Of a stretch of 64,000 nt of DNA, positions 42,774 through 52,115 are shown one piece after another; within the stretch, counting starts at the first letter, position 1; every line of letters begins with the position of its first letter. The notes under the pieces were generated by a model. The model was given only the letters and a program-made list of their open reading frames with translations, was not told the origin of the DNA and searched no databases. The stretch comes from Microbacterium sp. 1S1 (GTDB lineage Bacteria > Actinomycetota > Actinomycetes > Actinomycetales > Microbacteriaceae): positions 2,542,001-2,606,000 of the forward strand of contig NZ_CP043430.1 of NCBI RefSeq assembly GCF_008271365.1, read 5' to 3'. A program made the position numbers and the translations under genes.

Positions 42774-44126
42774 TCAGCGGTCGTCGAGGGCGGCGCCGCT
42801 CCGGTCGACAAGGCCCCAGGCCGCCGCGGCGGCGACGAGGAAGCAGGCTGCGAACACGACGAACAGCAGCGGTGCGCCTCCCGCGACGAGAAGCACCGGA
42901 ACCGTCAACGGGGCGACGATGGAGGCGATGCGGCCCACCCCCGCGGCCCACCCCGCACCGGTGCCACGCAACGAGGTCGGATAGATCTCCGGCGTCACCG
43001 CGTACAGCGCGCCCCACGCACCGAGCGTGAAGAACGACAGGGCCATGCCCGCCCCGATGATCATCGGCACGGTCGTGGCGGTGCCGAAGACGACGGCCGA
43101 GGCGGTCGCCCCCAGCAGGAAGACCGACAGCGTGATGCGGCGTCCCCACACCTCGATGAGCCAGGCGGCCACGGCATAGCCCGGAAGCTGCGCGAGCGTG
43201 ATGATGAGGGTGAAGCCGAAAGAGCGGACGAGGTCGAACCCGGCATCCACGAGAATGCTCGGGATCCAGATGAACGCCCCGTAGTACGCGAAGTTCACGG
43301 CCAGCCACACCAGCCACAGACATGCCGTGCGCACGCGGAACTCCGGGTGCCAGAGGGTCGCGAGCCGAGCGCGTGCCGTCATCGCGATCGCCCGTGATGC
43401 CGGCTCCTTCCGGATGGGCGGGGTGTGCTCGACGCCGGCGTCGGCCTCGAACGCCGCCACGATCCGATCCGCTTCCGCGATGCGTCCGCGGGACGCCAGC
43501 CAGCGCGGCGACTCGGGTAGACCCCACCGTACGACGAGCGCGTAGACGGCGGGGATCGCGCCCAGCGCGAAGGCCCACCGCCAGCCGGACTCGGACGCGG
43601 GGATGACGAAGAACCCGATGAGCGCCGAGGCCGTCCAGCCCACGGCCCAGAACGCTTCGAGGATGACGATCAGGCGGCCTCGGATGCGCGCAGGAGCGAA
43701 CTCGCTCACGTAGGTCGAAGCGACCGGAAGCTCCGCACCGAGCCCGAGACCGACGAAGAAGCGCAGGACGAGGAGCGCGGCCACTCCCCCGACCAGCGCA
43801 CTGGCTCCCGTCGCCACTCCGTAGACGAGCAGCGTGAGCGCGAACACCTGACGGCGGCCGAAACGATCGGCGAGAAGCCCCCCGAGGGTCGCACCGACGG
43901 CCATGCCGACGAAGCCGAGCGACGCGATCCAGCCGGCCTCTCCCTTGGTGAGATCCCACTGCTGGGTCAGCGCGGCGATGATGAAGGAGATGAGCCCGAC
44001 ATCCATCGCGTCGAGCGCCCAGCCGACGCCGGAGCCCGTGAGCAGGCGCAGGTGCCGACGCGTGAACGGGAGGACATCGAGACGCTCGGCGAGCGAGGTG
44101 CGGCTCGGCAGGGCGGTATCGGCCAT
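42774..44126 (-). CDS. MFS transporter, sugar/metabolite:H+ symporter type
   Basis: 450-residue secondary transporter with twelve hydrophobic segments. The sugar-porter features are GLLADRFGRRQVF near residue 75, LPVASTYVSEFAPARIRGR near 125 and GLPESPRWLASRGR near 200. The substrate (sugar, aromatic acid or niacin-like metabolite) cannot be told. ATG 44126 is chosen since a TACGAT hexamer lies 7 bases upstream; ATG 44135 in the same frame falls in that hexamer. Single gene between the SGNH and LLM genes. Confidence 0.88.
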   Translation of the reverse strand: MADTALPSRTSLAERLDVLPFTRRHLRLLTGSGVGWALDAMDVGLISFIIAALTQQWDLTKGEAGWIASLGFVGMAVGATLGGLLADRFGRRQVFALTLLVYGVATGASALVGGVAALLVLRFFVGLGLGAELPVASTYVSEFAPARIRGRLIVILEAFWAVGWTASALIGFFVIPASESGWRWAFALGAIPAVYALVVRWGLPESPRWLASRGRIAEADRIVAAFEADAGVEHTPPIRKEPASRAIAMTARARLATLWHPEFRVRTACLWLVWLAVNFAYYGAFIWIPSILVDAGFDLVRSFGFTLIITLAQLPGYAVAAWLIEVWGRRITLSVFLLGATASAVVFGTATTVPMIIGAGMALSFFTLGAWGALYAVTPEIYPTSLRGTGAGWAAGVGRIASIVAPLTVPVLLVAGGAPLLFVVFAACFLVAAAAAWGLVDRSGAALDDR

Positions 44127-44133
44127 GATTCTC

Positions 44134-44139
44134 ATCGTA
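44134..44139 (-). promoter_or_regulatory. -10 box of a leaderless promoter (MFS transporter 42774)
   Basis: TACGAT on the minus strand, 7 bases before ATG 44126. Confidence 0.5.
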
Positions 44140-44176
44140 GGGCCGCCCGTCCCGCCGAGCTGCGAGATGACGCCCC

Positions 44177-45211
44177 TCAGTCGCGGTCGGCGAGGAGCTT
44201 CCGCACCCGAGGAATGACCTCCGTACCGTAGAGCTCGATGCTTCGCATCATCGACTCGTGCGACAGCGTGCCCGTCGCGTACTTCAGGTCGAAGCGCCCG
44301 AGGCCCAGCGTCGTGATCGTGTCGGCGATCTTCGCCGCCACACGCTCGGGCGAGCCGGCGTAGAGCGAGCCCTCCGGCCCGATGTCGTTCTGGAACCGCG
44401 CGCGGCTGTACGGCGGCCAGCCCCGCTCCCGACCGATGGTGTTGTTCATCGCCTCGAAGCCCGGGTACGCCTCGTCCCACGCCTCGGCGTCGGTAGGGGC
44501 GATGTGACCGGGCGAGTGCACGGCCACGGGATGCGCGGTCGTCCCGAAGGAGGCGACCGAGCGGTGGTAGAGGTCGACGAAGGGCTTGAATCGCCCGGCC
44601 GGGCCCCCGATGATCGCCAGCATCAGGCCGAGACCGTGGCGAGCGACACGCACGACCGACTCCGGGCTGCCGCCCACACCGACCCAGGTACGAAGCCCCT
44701 TCTCGGTCTTCGGGAACACGTCGGCGTTCTCGAGAGACGGCCGCAGCGACCCGGACCACGTCACGGGTTCCTCCTTGAGAAGCTCCACGAACAGCTCGAG
44801 CTTCTCCTCGAAGAGTCGGTCGTAGTCGCGCAGGTCGTAGCCGAACAGCGGGAAGGATTCGATGAACGAACCGCGCCCGAGGACGACCTCCGCCCGGCCT
44901 CCGGACAGGGCGTCGAGGGTCGAGAAGCGCTCGAACACGCGCACCGGATCGTCCGAGGAGAGCACGGTCACGGCGGTACCCAGCCGGATCCGCTCGGTGC
45001 GTGCGGCGATCGCCGCGAGCACCATCTCCGGGGACGACACCGCGAACTCGCGCCGGTGATGCTCCCCCACCCCGAAGAAGTCCACGCCGACGGTGTCGGC
45101 CAGCTCCGCCTGCGCCACGACGTTCCGGATGGTCTGCGCGCCGCTGAGCAGCTCGCCGTCCTGGTCCCGCGTGATGTCGCCGAACGTGTCCAGTCCGAAT
45201 TCGATGTCCAT
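44177..45211 (-). CDS. LLM-class flavin-dependent oxidoreductase (luciferase-like)
   Basis: 344-residue TIM-barrel monooxygenase that would use FMNH2 or F420. Typical blocks are GVGEHHRREFAVSSPEMVLA near residue 48, RIRLGTAVTVLSSDDPVRVFE near 75 and GRAEVVLGRGS near 108, plus a C-terminal GSPERVAAKI. The F420 versus FMN choice cannot be made from sequence. A TAGGAT hexamer lies 8 bases upstream of the ATG. No flavin reductase adjoins it. Confidence 0.88.
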   Translation of the reverse strand: MDIEFGLDTFGDITRDQDGELLSGAQTIRNVVAQAELADTVGVDFFGVGEHHRREFAVSSPEMVLAAIAARTERIRLGTAVTVLSSDDPVRVFERFSTLDALSGGRAEVVLGRGSFIESFPLFGYDLRDYDRLFEEKLELFVELLKEEPVTWSGSLRPSLENADVFPKTEKGLRTWVGVGGSPESVVRVARHGLGLMLAIIGGPAGRFKPFVDLYHRSVASFGTTAHPVAVHSPGHIAPTDAEAWDEAYPGFEAMNNTIGRERGWPPYSRARFQNDIGPEGSLYAGSPERVAAKIADTITTLGLGRFDLKYATGTLSHESMMRSIELYGTEVIPRVRKLLADRD

Positions 45212-45266
45212 GTCACACCATCCTATTCAGGTGAATGGAACACAGGGAGGGAGGCGGGCATTCCCG

Positions 45267-46943
45267 TCACCGAGGGAGCAGCGCGCTCCGCAGCGTGTCC
45301 AGTCCGACGCCGCCCAGATCGAGGGCGCGCTTGTGGAAGCCCTTGAAGGAGAAGGTCTCGCCCTCCGCCTGTTGGACGGCGTCGCGGACCTGCTCCCAGA
45401 TGCGCTGGCCGACCTTGTACGACGGCGCCTGACCCGGCCAGCCGAGGTAGCGGTTGACCTCGAACTGCACGAACTGATCCGACATGTTGACGTTGCGGCG
45501 GAGGAAATCGAGCGCGTAGTCGGCGTCCCAGACGCCCTCGCCCTCGAGCCGCGGCTTGCCGAGGTGTACGCCGATGTCGAGCACGACGCGCGCCGCGCGC
45601 ATCCGCTGCCCATCCAGCATGCCCAGGCGATCCGCCGGGTCGTCCAGGTAGCCGAGCTGCTCCATCAGACGCTCCGCGTACAGGGCCCACCCCTCCGCGT
45701 GGCCGGAGGTGCCGGCGAGCAGCCGGCGCCACGAGTTGAGTTCCGCGCGGTTGTAGACGGCCTGGGCGATCTGCAGGTGATGCCCCGGGACACCCTCGTG
45801 GTAGACCGTGGTGAGTTCGCGCCACGTGTCGAACTCGGTGACACCTTCGGGGACCGACCACCACATCCGACCGGGACGGGAGAAGTCGTCCGTGGGGCCG
45901 GTGTAGTAGATCCCGCCCTCCTGCGTGGGGGCGATCATGCACTCGAGTGTGCGGGTCGCCTCCGGGATGTCGAAGTGCGAGGCGCCGAGCTCGGCGACCG
46001 CGCGATCACTGGTCTCCTGCATCCACCGCTGAAGGGCCTCGGTGCCGACGAGCTTGCGGGCGGGGTCGGACTCCAGGTGCGTGACGGCCTCTGCAACGGA
46101 GGCACCGGGGAGGATCTCGTTGGCAATCGCCGTCTGCTCGGCCACCATGCGGGCGAGCTCTTCGCGACCCCACTCATACGTCTCGTCGAGGTCGATGGTC
46201 GCGCCGAGGAACCGGCGTGAGTTGAGCGCGTAGAGCTCGCGCCCCACGGCATCCGTCTCTCCTGCCTCCGGAGCGAGCTCTTCGGCCAGGAAACGGCGCA
46301 GTTCGCCGTACGCGACCCGGGCAGCCGCGGAATTGTCCGCCAGCGTGCGGGCCAGCGAAGCCGGGAGCTGTCCCTCCTGGGGGTCGGCGTGGGCGACGAA
46401 CGCGGCAAAGAAGCCGTCGTCGGCGATGTAGCGGTCGATCTGCGTTGCGACCTCGGCGACCTGGCGGCGCGCAGGGGTGACGCCCTCGGCGATGCCCAGA
46501 CGAAGCGTCTCGACGTACCCGCGGAGCGCCGCCGGCACCGTGGCGAGCCGGGTGGAGATGACCTCCCAGTCTTCGACCGTCGCGGTGGGCATCAGGTCGA
46601 ACGCGGAGCGGACATCCTGTGCCGCGGACGCGATGACGTTCAGATCCCGCAGGTGCCACTTCGCCTCGTGGAGTTCGAGGTCGAGACGCAGCTCGGCGCT
46701 GAGATCGGTCTTGGTCACCTCGTCGACCGCATCGACGGGCTCGAGGGCGGAGAGCTTGTCGAGGGTCGCCCGCGTCGCCGCGGCGATCTCCTCATGGCCC
46801 TCAGGGCTCAGATCGCCGAACCGGTCATTGACTTCGGAACGGCCGATATACGTGCCGAGCGTCGGTGCCAGGACAGCGATCGTGTCGACCCATTCGTCAG
46901 CGACCCTGTCGATGGCGGAGGGGGTGCGGGGTGCAGAAGTCAT
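45267..46943 (-). CDS. DUF885 family metallocarboxypeptidase-like protein
   Basis: 558-residue helical protein with the zinc-peptidase motif YHEGVPGHHLQ near residue 385 and a downstream Glu in SGHAEGWALYAERL that probably completes the metal site. The whole length matches the DUF885 family, and no signal peptide is seen. Its peptide substrate is unknown. A TAGGCT hexamer lies 7 bases before the ATG. Followed upstream by polA in the same orientation with a separate promoter. Confidence 0.87.
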   Translation of the reverse strand: MTSAPRTPSAIDRVADEWVDTIAVLAPTLGTYIGRSEVNDRFGDLSPEGHEEIAAATRATLDKLSALEPVDAVDEVTKTDLSAELRLDLELHEAKWHLRDLNVIASAAQDVRSAFDLMPTATVEDWEVISTRLATVPAALRGYVETLRLGIAEGVTPARRQVAEVATQIDRYIADDGFFAAFVAHADPQEGQLPASLARTLADNSAAARVAYGELRRFLAEELAPEAGETDAVGRELYALNSRRFLGATIDLDETYEWGREELARMVAEQTAIANEILPGASVAEAVTHLESDPARKLVGTEALQRWMQETSDRAVAELGASHFDIPEATRTLECMIAPTQEGGIYYTGPTDDFSRPGRMWWSVPEGVTEFDTWRELTTVYHEGVPGHHLQIAQAVYNRAELNSWRRLLAGTSGHAEGWALYAERLMEQLGYLDDPADRLGMLDGQRMRAARVVLDIGVHLGKPRLEGEGVWDADYALDFLRRNVNMSDQFVQFEVNRYLGWPGQAPSYKVGQRIWEQVRDAVQQAEGETFSFKGFHKRALDLGGVGLDTLRSALLPR

Positions 46944-46950
46944 GCCTTCC

Positions 46951-46956
46951 AGCCTA
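46951..46956 (-). promoter_or_regulatory. -10 box of a leaderless promoter (DUF885 peptidase)
   Basis: TAGGCT on the minus strand, 7 bases before ATG 46943. Confidence 0.55.
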
Positions 46957-46982
46957 ATCCCCGCCCCCTCCGGCCACCGGGA

Positions 46983-49616
46983 TCAGTGCGCCGCTTCGTT
47001 CCAGTCCCGGCCGCGGCCGACCTGCACGTCGAGCGGAACGGAGAGCTGCGCGGCATCACCCATCCGGGTCCGGACGATCTGCTCCACGGTGTCCCACTCC
47101 CCTGCCGAGACCTCGACGACGAGCTCGTCGTGGATCTGCAGCAGCACGCGGGACTTCAACTCCGCCGCGTGGAGATCGTCGTGGATGTGGAACAGGGCGA
47201 TCTTCATGATGTCGGCCGCACTGCCCTGGATCGGGGCGTTGAGCGCGGCACGCTCGGCGTTCTCGCGCAGCACGCGGTTGGGGCTCGCGAGGTCGGGGAA
47301 CGGCCGCCGACGCCCGAAGATCGTCTCGGTGTACCCGACCTCCTTGGCCTTCATGACCGACGCCCGCAGGTAGTCTCGCACGGCGCCGAAACGCGCGAAG
47401 TACTCGACCATGAGCTGCTTGGCCTCGGACTGTTCGATGCGCAGCTGCTTGGACAGCCCGAACGCCGAGAGCCCGTAGACGAGCCCGTACGACATCGCCT
47501 TCACCTTGGTGCGCATGGCCGGCGTCACCTCGGCGGGGTCGACGCCGAACACCCGAGCGCCGACGAAGCGATGCAGGTCCTCGCCGCTGTTGAAGGCCTC
47601 GATCAGCCCCTCGTCGCCCGAGAGGTGCGCCATGATCCGCATCTCGATCTGCGAGTAGTCGGCCGTGAGCAGGGTCTCGTACCCCTCCCCGACCTCGAAG
47701 GCGCTGCGGATGCGCCGCGACTCCTCGGTACGGACGGGGATGTTCTGGAGGTTCGGGTCGGTGCTGGACAGGCGCCCGGTCTGGCTTCCCGTCTGAACGT
47801 ACGTGGTGTGGACACGGTGGTCGTCGCCGATCGCGGTGTCGAGGGACTCGATGATCTGGCGTAGCTTCGTGGCCTCGCGGTGCTGCAGCAGCAGGCTGAG
47901 GAACGGGTGCGGGTGCGACTCCTGCAGGTCGGCGAGCACCGCGGCATCGGTCGAGTACCCGGTCTTCGTCTTGCGCGTTTTCGGGAGCTGCAGGTCCTCG
48001 AACAGGACCTCCTGAAGCTGCTTCGGCGAGCCGAGGTTGAACTCGCGGCCGACGACGGAGAACGCCTCCTGAGCCAGGGAATCAGCGCGGGTCGCGAGTT
48101 CGCCGGAGAACGTCGAGAGCACCTCGTGCGATACGGCGACGCCGGCGAGCTCCATGTCGGCGAGCGTGCGCAGCGTGGGGAGCTCGATGTCGCGGAGGAC
48201 GGCGTCGACCGGCTCGGGCAGGTCGCTCCGCAGCGCCTCGGCCACTCGGAGGACGAACCAGGCTTCCTGCGAGGGCGTGGCACCCTCGATCTCCGGTACG
48301 AGCTGCGACGGGTCCGCTTCGGGCAGTTTCTCACCGAGGTAGCGCTGGACCAGATCCGACAGTGTCTTGTCCGGGAAGCTCGGGCGCAGCAGCCAGCCGG
48401 CGAGACTCGTGTCGTAGGCGAGCCCGCCGAGGCGGACCCCCTGGCGGAGCAGAGCCTTCACCTGCGGCTTGGCGTCGTGCAGCACCTTCGGGGCATCGGA
48501 CTCCAGCCATGCGTGCAGCTCCTCGCCGCTGACAGCGGACCAGTCCATCTCACGCAGCTCGGTGACGGTCGCGGCCCCGATGCGGACAGGCACCCCGCCT
48601 TGGACGACGATACGGAGGGCGACGTCGCCGTCCTGCGCCGTCGCCCAAGCGGCGAGCTCCGCCGCGGACACCTGTGCAGGAGTCGGCATGTCGACGGTCG
48701 CGGCCGGATCGTCTGCCACCTCGCCGGCACCGACGGCCTCGAACACGCGCGGCAGAAGCGTGCGGAACTCGAGGCGGGCGAAGATGTCGCGGACGGCCTC
48801 GGCGTCGATCGGAGCGACCGCGAGATCCGCCGGTGCGACCGGCAGCTCCACATCGGTCAGGAGCCGGTTGAGCTTACGGTTGCGGCGGACGTCTTCGATG
48901 TGGTCCCGAAGGTTGCCACCGACGACGCCCTTGATCTCCCCGGCCCGGTCGAGCAGCTCGTCGAGGGACCCGAACTGCGTGAGCCACTTGACCGCCGTCT
49001 TCTCCCCTACCTTCGGCACGCCCGGGAGGTTGTCGCTGGTCTCGCCGACGAGCGCGGCGATGTCGGGATACTGCTCGGGACGGACACCGTACCGCTCCTG
49101 CACGGTCGTCGGGTCGTAGCGCTTGAGCTGGGAGACCCCCTGCACAGACGGATAGAGCAGCGTGATGTCGTCCGTGACGAGCTGGATGGTGTCGCGGTCG
49201 CCGGAGACGACGAGCACGTCGTACCCCTGGGCGGCGCCCTGGGTGGAGAGTGTGGCGAGGATGTCGTCGGCCTCGATACCCTCCTGCGTCAGCACCGGGA
49301 TCGACATGGCCGCGAGGCAGTCCTGCAGCAGCGGGATCTGACCCTTGAATTCCTGCGGCGTCTCGGACCGCGTCGCCTTGTACTCGGGGTACTCGTCGGT
49401 GCGGAACGAATGGCGCGAGGTGTCGAACGCGATCGCGAGGTGCGTGGGCTGCTCGGCCTTGATGAGGTTGACCAGCATCGACAGGAAGCCGTAGATCGCG
49501 TTCGTGTGCTGGTTGTCCTTGGTGGTGAAGTTGTCGACCGGAAGGGCGAAGAAGGCCCGGTAGGCGAGCGAGTGGCCGTCGACGACCATGAGGGTAGGCT
49601 TTGCGGAGTCCGTCAC
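46983..49616 (-). CDS. polA: DNA polymerase I
   Basis: 877 residues with three regions: a 5'-nuclease domain (VDGHSLAYRAFFALP at the start, DRDTIQLV and SDNLPGVPKVGEKTA for the helix-hairpin-helix), a central 3'-5' exonuclease-fold domain in which I cannot find the catalytic acidic DxE motif (so proofreading is probably lost, as in other actinobacterial Pol I), and a polymerase domain (TGRLSSTDPNLQNIP, DYSQIEMRI, KAMSYGLVYGLS and the HDELVVEV motif C near the end). Functions in Okazaki fragment processing and repair. GTG start with TAGGCT 6 bases upstream. Confidence 0.96.
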   Translation of the reverse strand: MTDSAKPTLMVVDGHSLAYRAFFALPVDNFTTKDNQHTNAIYGFLSMLVNLIKAEQPTHLAIAFDTSRHSFRTDEYPEYKATRSETPQEFKGQIPLLQDCLAAMSIPVLTQEGIEADDILATLSTQGAAQGYDVLVVSGDRDTIQLVTDDITLLYPSVQGVSQLKRYDPTTVQERYGVRPEQYPDIAALVGETSDNLPGVPKVGEKTAVKWLTQFGSLDELLDRAGEIKGVVGGNLRDHIEDVRRNRKLNRLLTDVELPVAPADLAVAPIDAEAVRDIFARLEFRTLLPRVFEAVGAGEVADDPAATVDMPTPAQVSAAELAAWATAQDGDVALRIVVQGGVPVRIGAATVTELREMDWSAVSGEELHAWLESDAPKVLHDAKPQVKALLRQGVRLGGLAYDTSLAGWLLRPSFPDKTLSDLVQRYLGEKLPEADPSQLVPEIEGATPSQEAWFVLRVAEALRSDLPEPVDAVLRDIELPTLRTLADMELAGVAVSHEVLSTFSGELATRADSLAQEAFSVVGREFNLGSPKQLQEVLFEDLQLPKTRKTKTGYSTDAAVLADLQESHPHPFLSLLLQHREATKLRQIIESLDTAIGDDHRVHTTYVQTGSQTGRLSSTDPNLQNIPVRTEESRRIRSAFEVGEGYETLLTADYSQIEMRIMAHLSGDEGLIEAFNSGEDLHRFVGARVFGVDPAEVTPAMRTKVKAMSYGLVYGLSAFGLSKQLRIEQSEAKQLMVEYFARFGAVRDYLRASVMKAKEVGYTETIFGRRRPFPDLASPNRVLRENAERAALNAPIQGSAADIMKIALFHIHDDLHAAELKSRVLLQIHDELVVEVSAGEWDTVEQIVRTRMGDAAQLSVPLDVQVGRGRDWNEAAH

Positions 49617-49622
49617 CCTGTC

Positions 49623-49628
49623 AGCCTA
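49623..49628 (-). promoter_or_regulatory. -10 box of a leaderless promoter (polA)
   Basis: TAGGCT on the minus strand, 6 bases before GTG 49616; no ribosome-binding site is seen. Confidence 0.55.
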
Positions 49629-49661
49629 ACGAGGAGCACGGACACCCGCAGAGGAGGATGC

Positions 49662-50090
49662 ATGAGCGAGGTCGCCACCAGCGAAGGACTCGAGTGGGCG
49701 GCCGCCCGCGGCATGGGAGCCCTGGCGGAAAAGATGGGCATGGAGTTCGTCAAGTTCGGGATCGAGCGCTGCGTGGCGACGATGCCGGTGGCGGGCAACA
49801 CCCAGCCCGTCGGCCTGATGCACGGCGGAGCGTACGTGGTGCTCGGCGAATCGCTCGGCTCGATGGCGGCCAATCTGCATGCGGGAGCGGGCCGCCTGGC
49901 CGTCGGCGTCGACATCAACGCGACTCACACCCGCTCGGCCACCTCGGGCATCGTCACCGGCGTCTGCACGCCCGTGCATCTGGGCCGCAGCATCACCGTG
50001 CACGAGATCGTCGTGACCGACGATCAGGGCCGGCGCTGCTCGACGATCCGCATCACGAACATGATCAAGGACGCTCCCGCCGGGCGCTGA
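49662..50090 (+). CDS. PaaI/YbgC-type hotdog thioesterase
   Basis: 142-residue single hotdog domain, expected to hydrolyse acyl-CoA thioesters. The PaaI-type motif is seen in VGLMHGGAYVVLGESLGSMAA near residue 50, where the helix after HGG carries the catalytic Glu, followed by GVDINATHTRSA. ATG 49662 follows GAGGAGG closely. It is divergent from polA, and its 3' end overlaps the convergent GNAT gene by 26 bases. Confidence 0.87.
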   Translation: MSEVATSEGLEWAAARGMGALAEKMGMEFVKFGIERCVATMPVAGNTQPVGLMHGGAYVVLGESLGSMAANLHAGAGRLAVGVDINATHTRSATSGIVTGVCTPVHLGRSITVHEIVVTDDQGRRCSTIRITNMIKDAPAGR

Positions 50091-50628
50091 GCGGCTCTTC
50101 CAGCAGCAGCTGGAACAGGACGTGGTCCTGCCACTCCCCCGCGATCTGCAGATACTTCGGGGCCATGCCGATGCGCTCGAAGCCGGTGGCGGCGAGGACT
50201 CGCTGGGAGGCGGTGTTGTGCAGCAGCGTCGCCGCCTGCAGGCGGTGCAGTCGCAACTCGTCCCGCGCGTGCTCCGCGACGAGGGTCACGGCACGCGTCG
50301 CGAGACCGCGCCGCACCCGGCTGGAATCGATCCAGTACCCGAGATCGGCGCTCCAGAACGCGCCACGCACGATCGAGTTCAGGTTGACGCGGCCGCGGAT
50401 CTCCCCGTCATCCGAGAGGATCACGAATCGTGAGCTGCGCCCGAGAGCGGCCTCGGCGACACACTGCTGCGCGTTCTGCTCCTGCCACTCCTCGGTGAAG
50501 AACGCCGCAGAGCGCGCGGGCTCCCAGGGGGCGAGGTGCTCCCTGTTCGCGAGGTACGCGCGCGCGAGCGCGGCACCGTCGCCCGTGCGGACCGGCCGCA
50601 GAACATGCTCGGCGTCGAGCCGGAGCAC
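50065..50628 (-). CDS. GNAT-family N-acetyltransferase (RimJ/RimL-like)
   Basis: 187 residues of the RimJ/RimL-type acetyltransferase fold: an LRPVRTGDGAALARAY opening, an ADLGYWIDSSRVRRGLATRA acetyl-CoA loop near 95-112 and the NTASQRVLAATGFERIG C-terminal motif near 140. It may acetylate a ribosomal protein or small molecule; the target is unknown. It starts at GTG 50628, 11 bases after the stop of the ANTAR regulator gene in the same direction, so co-transcription is likely. Confidence 0.87.
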   Translation of the reverse strand: MLRLDAEHVLRPVRTGDGAALARAYLANREHLAPWEPARSAAFFTEEWQEQNAQQCVAEAALGRSSRFVILSDDGEIRGRVNLNSIVRGAFWSADLGYWIDSSRVRRGLATRAVTLVAEHARDELRLHRLQAATLLHNTASQRVLAATGFERIGMAPKYLQIAGEWQDHVLFQLLLEEPLSARRERP

Positions 50629-50639
50629 GGGGAGGCGCC

Positions 50640-51257
50640 CTACTTCTTGGGAGCGAGCTGCTCGATGATCGCCTTGGCGACGTCCTGCATCGTCAGGCGG
50701 CGATCCATCGACGCCTTCTGGATCCAGCGGAACGCCTCGGGCTCGCTCAGGCCCATCTTCTCGTTGAGCAGGCCCTTGGCCCGGTCGACGAGCTTGCGGG
50801 TCTCGAAGCGCTCGACCATGTCGGCGACCTCGGCCTCGAGCGTGATGATCTGCTCGTGGCGGGCAAGCGCGATCTCGATCGCGGGAAGGAGGTCGTTTGG
50901 AGTGAAGGGCTTCACCACGTAGGCCAGGGCTCCGGCCTCGCTCGCCCGCTCCACGAGCTCCTTCTGGCTGAACGCGGTCAGCAGCACGACAGGGGCGATG
51001 TTGCCCTTGTGGAGCTTCTCGGCCGCGCTGATGCCGTCGAGCTGGGGCATCTTCACGTCCATGATGACGAGGTCGGGACGCAGCTCGGTCGCGAGGGCGA
51101 CCGCCGTCTCTCCGTCCCCGGCTTCACCGACGACATCGAAGCCGTTGTCGCGAAGGATCTCGACGATGTCGAGACGGATCAGCGATTCGTCTTCGGCGAC
51201 GACGACGCGTCGGGGTGCGGATGCCGTGGGCTGCTCAGCCTGTTCTTGCTCGGTCAC
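50640..51257 (-). CDS. ANTAR-domain response regulator (PdtaR-like)
   Basis: 205-residue two-component regulator that acts on RNA. The receiver domain spans residues 17-135, with acidic residues in VVAEDES, the phospho-accepting Asp in LVIMDVKMP near 65 and Lys in YVVKPFTP. A coiled linker leads to the ANTAR domain (RKLVDRAKGLLNEKMGLSEP, then AFRWIQKASMDRRLTM). It matches M. tuberculosis PdtaR (Rv1626), which also lies between pyk and polA. The cognate kinase PdtaS is not in the window. Leaderless-type TAGGAT 6 bases before the GTG. Confidence 0.93.
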   Translation of the reverse strand: MTEQEQAEQPTASAPRRVVVAEDESLIRLDIVEILRDNGFDVVGEAGDGETAVALATELRPDLVIMDVKMPQLDGISAAEKLHKGNIAPVVLLTAFSQKELVERASEAGALAYVVKPFTPNDLLPAIEIALARHEQIITLEAEVADMVERFETRKLVDRAKGLLNEKMGLSEPEAFRWIQKASMDRRLTMQDVAKAIIEQLAPKK

Positions 51258-51263
51258 GCTTCC

Positions 51264-51269
51264 ATCCTA
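51264..51269 (-). promoter_or_regulatory. -10 box of a leaderless promoter (ANTAR regulator)
   Basis: TAGGAT on the minus strand, 6 bases before GTG 51257. Confidence 0.55.
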
Positions 51270-51357
51270 ACGGAGAGGTCCTCGGCACCGGCTGAAGACC
51301 GCGCGTGCGCAGGGAACCCTGTGTCGTCTGCGCTACAGTCGAAGTCGCGATACACGG

Positions 51358-51443
51358 GCCGGCGTGGCGGAATGGCAGACGCGGAGCACTCAAAATGCTT
51401 TGTCCGAGAGGGCGTGTGGGTTCGAGTCCCACCGCCGGCACCA
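51358..51443 (+). tRNA. tRNA-Leu (CAA)
   Basis: Class II tRNA of 86 nucleotides with encoded CCA. The acceptor stem is GCCGGCG/CGCCGGC, the anticodon loop CTCAAAA reads CAA, there is a long variable arm, and the T-arm is GTGGGTTCGAGTCCCAC. A TACAGT at 51334-51339 is a plausible -10. Confidence 0.94.
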
Positions 51444-51465
51444 GTTTCGCGAACGCTTCACCCGC

Positions 51466-52110
51466 TCACTCCGCGAGAGCGGCGACTTCGGCCATCACGC
51501 GCGGATGGGCGAGGACACGGAAGTGCCCGCCCGTCTCCAACACGACGTTCTTGGCGCCGGGTAGCTCGCTCCCCTCGGGGATGTGCGGGTCGAACGCGGC
51601 GTAGACCGAGACGATCCGCGCGTTCACATCGAGCTCATGGCTCAGCGCGACGATCGACGGGTCGTCGGGTGAGAACGCCCGCAGCACCCGGCCTGGAAGC
51701 AGCCGGGCGTAGCGGGAGCCGCCGAACGGCGTCGCGATGGCGAGCATGCCACGGATCCTTCGACCTTCCGGGCCCGTCATCACGAGCTTGCCGGCGAGAC
51801 CCCCCTTGCTATGGGCGACGAGGACGACCCCGGACAGGTCGTGGGTGCGCAGGTAGTCCGCCACCTGGTGGGCTTCGTCCTGAACCGGGAACTGGTTGCG
51901 GCGCAGGGCGTCAACGACGTGCACCGGATGTCCGCGGCGGTGCAGCGCCGCGATGAGCGGCTCCAGGAACCGCCAGGTCTCGTAGACCCCGGCGAGGACG
52001 ACGATCGGCGCGGCCTGTCCGCTGGCGAAGTCGTCGGCCTGATCGCGGCCGAAGAAGGACCGGACCTGCCAGAACCCCGCGTACGCGTAGTCCGCAGCCC
52101 ACCAACCCAA
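51466..52110 (-). CDS. Alpha/beta hydrolase (lipase-like)
   Basis: About 214 residues of the alpha/beta-hydrolase fold. The nucleophile elbow is VLVAHSKGG near residue 97, and the His is likely the one in LETGGHFRVLAHP near the end. It resembles triacylglycerol-lipase-type esterases acting on membrane-linked substrates; no signal peptide. The start is uncertain: TTG 52110 gives MGWWAADYAY, while a CTG at 52119 overlapping the upstream stop (CTGA) would add LRK and would be translationally coupled. It is the second gene of a two-hydrolase operon. Confidence 0.8.
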   Translation of the reverse strand: MGWWAADYAYAGFWQVRSFFGRDQADDFASGQAAPIVVLAGVYETWRFLEPLIAALHRRGHPVHVVDALRRNQFPVQDEAHQVADYLRTHDLSGVVLVAHSKGGLAGKLVMTGPEGRRIRGMLAIATPFGGSRYARLLPGRVLRAFSPDDPSIVALSHELDVNARIVSVYAAFDPHIPEGSELPGAKNVVLETGGHFRVLAHPRVMAEVAALAE

Positions 52111-52115
52111 CTTCC

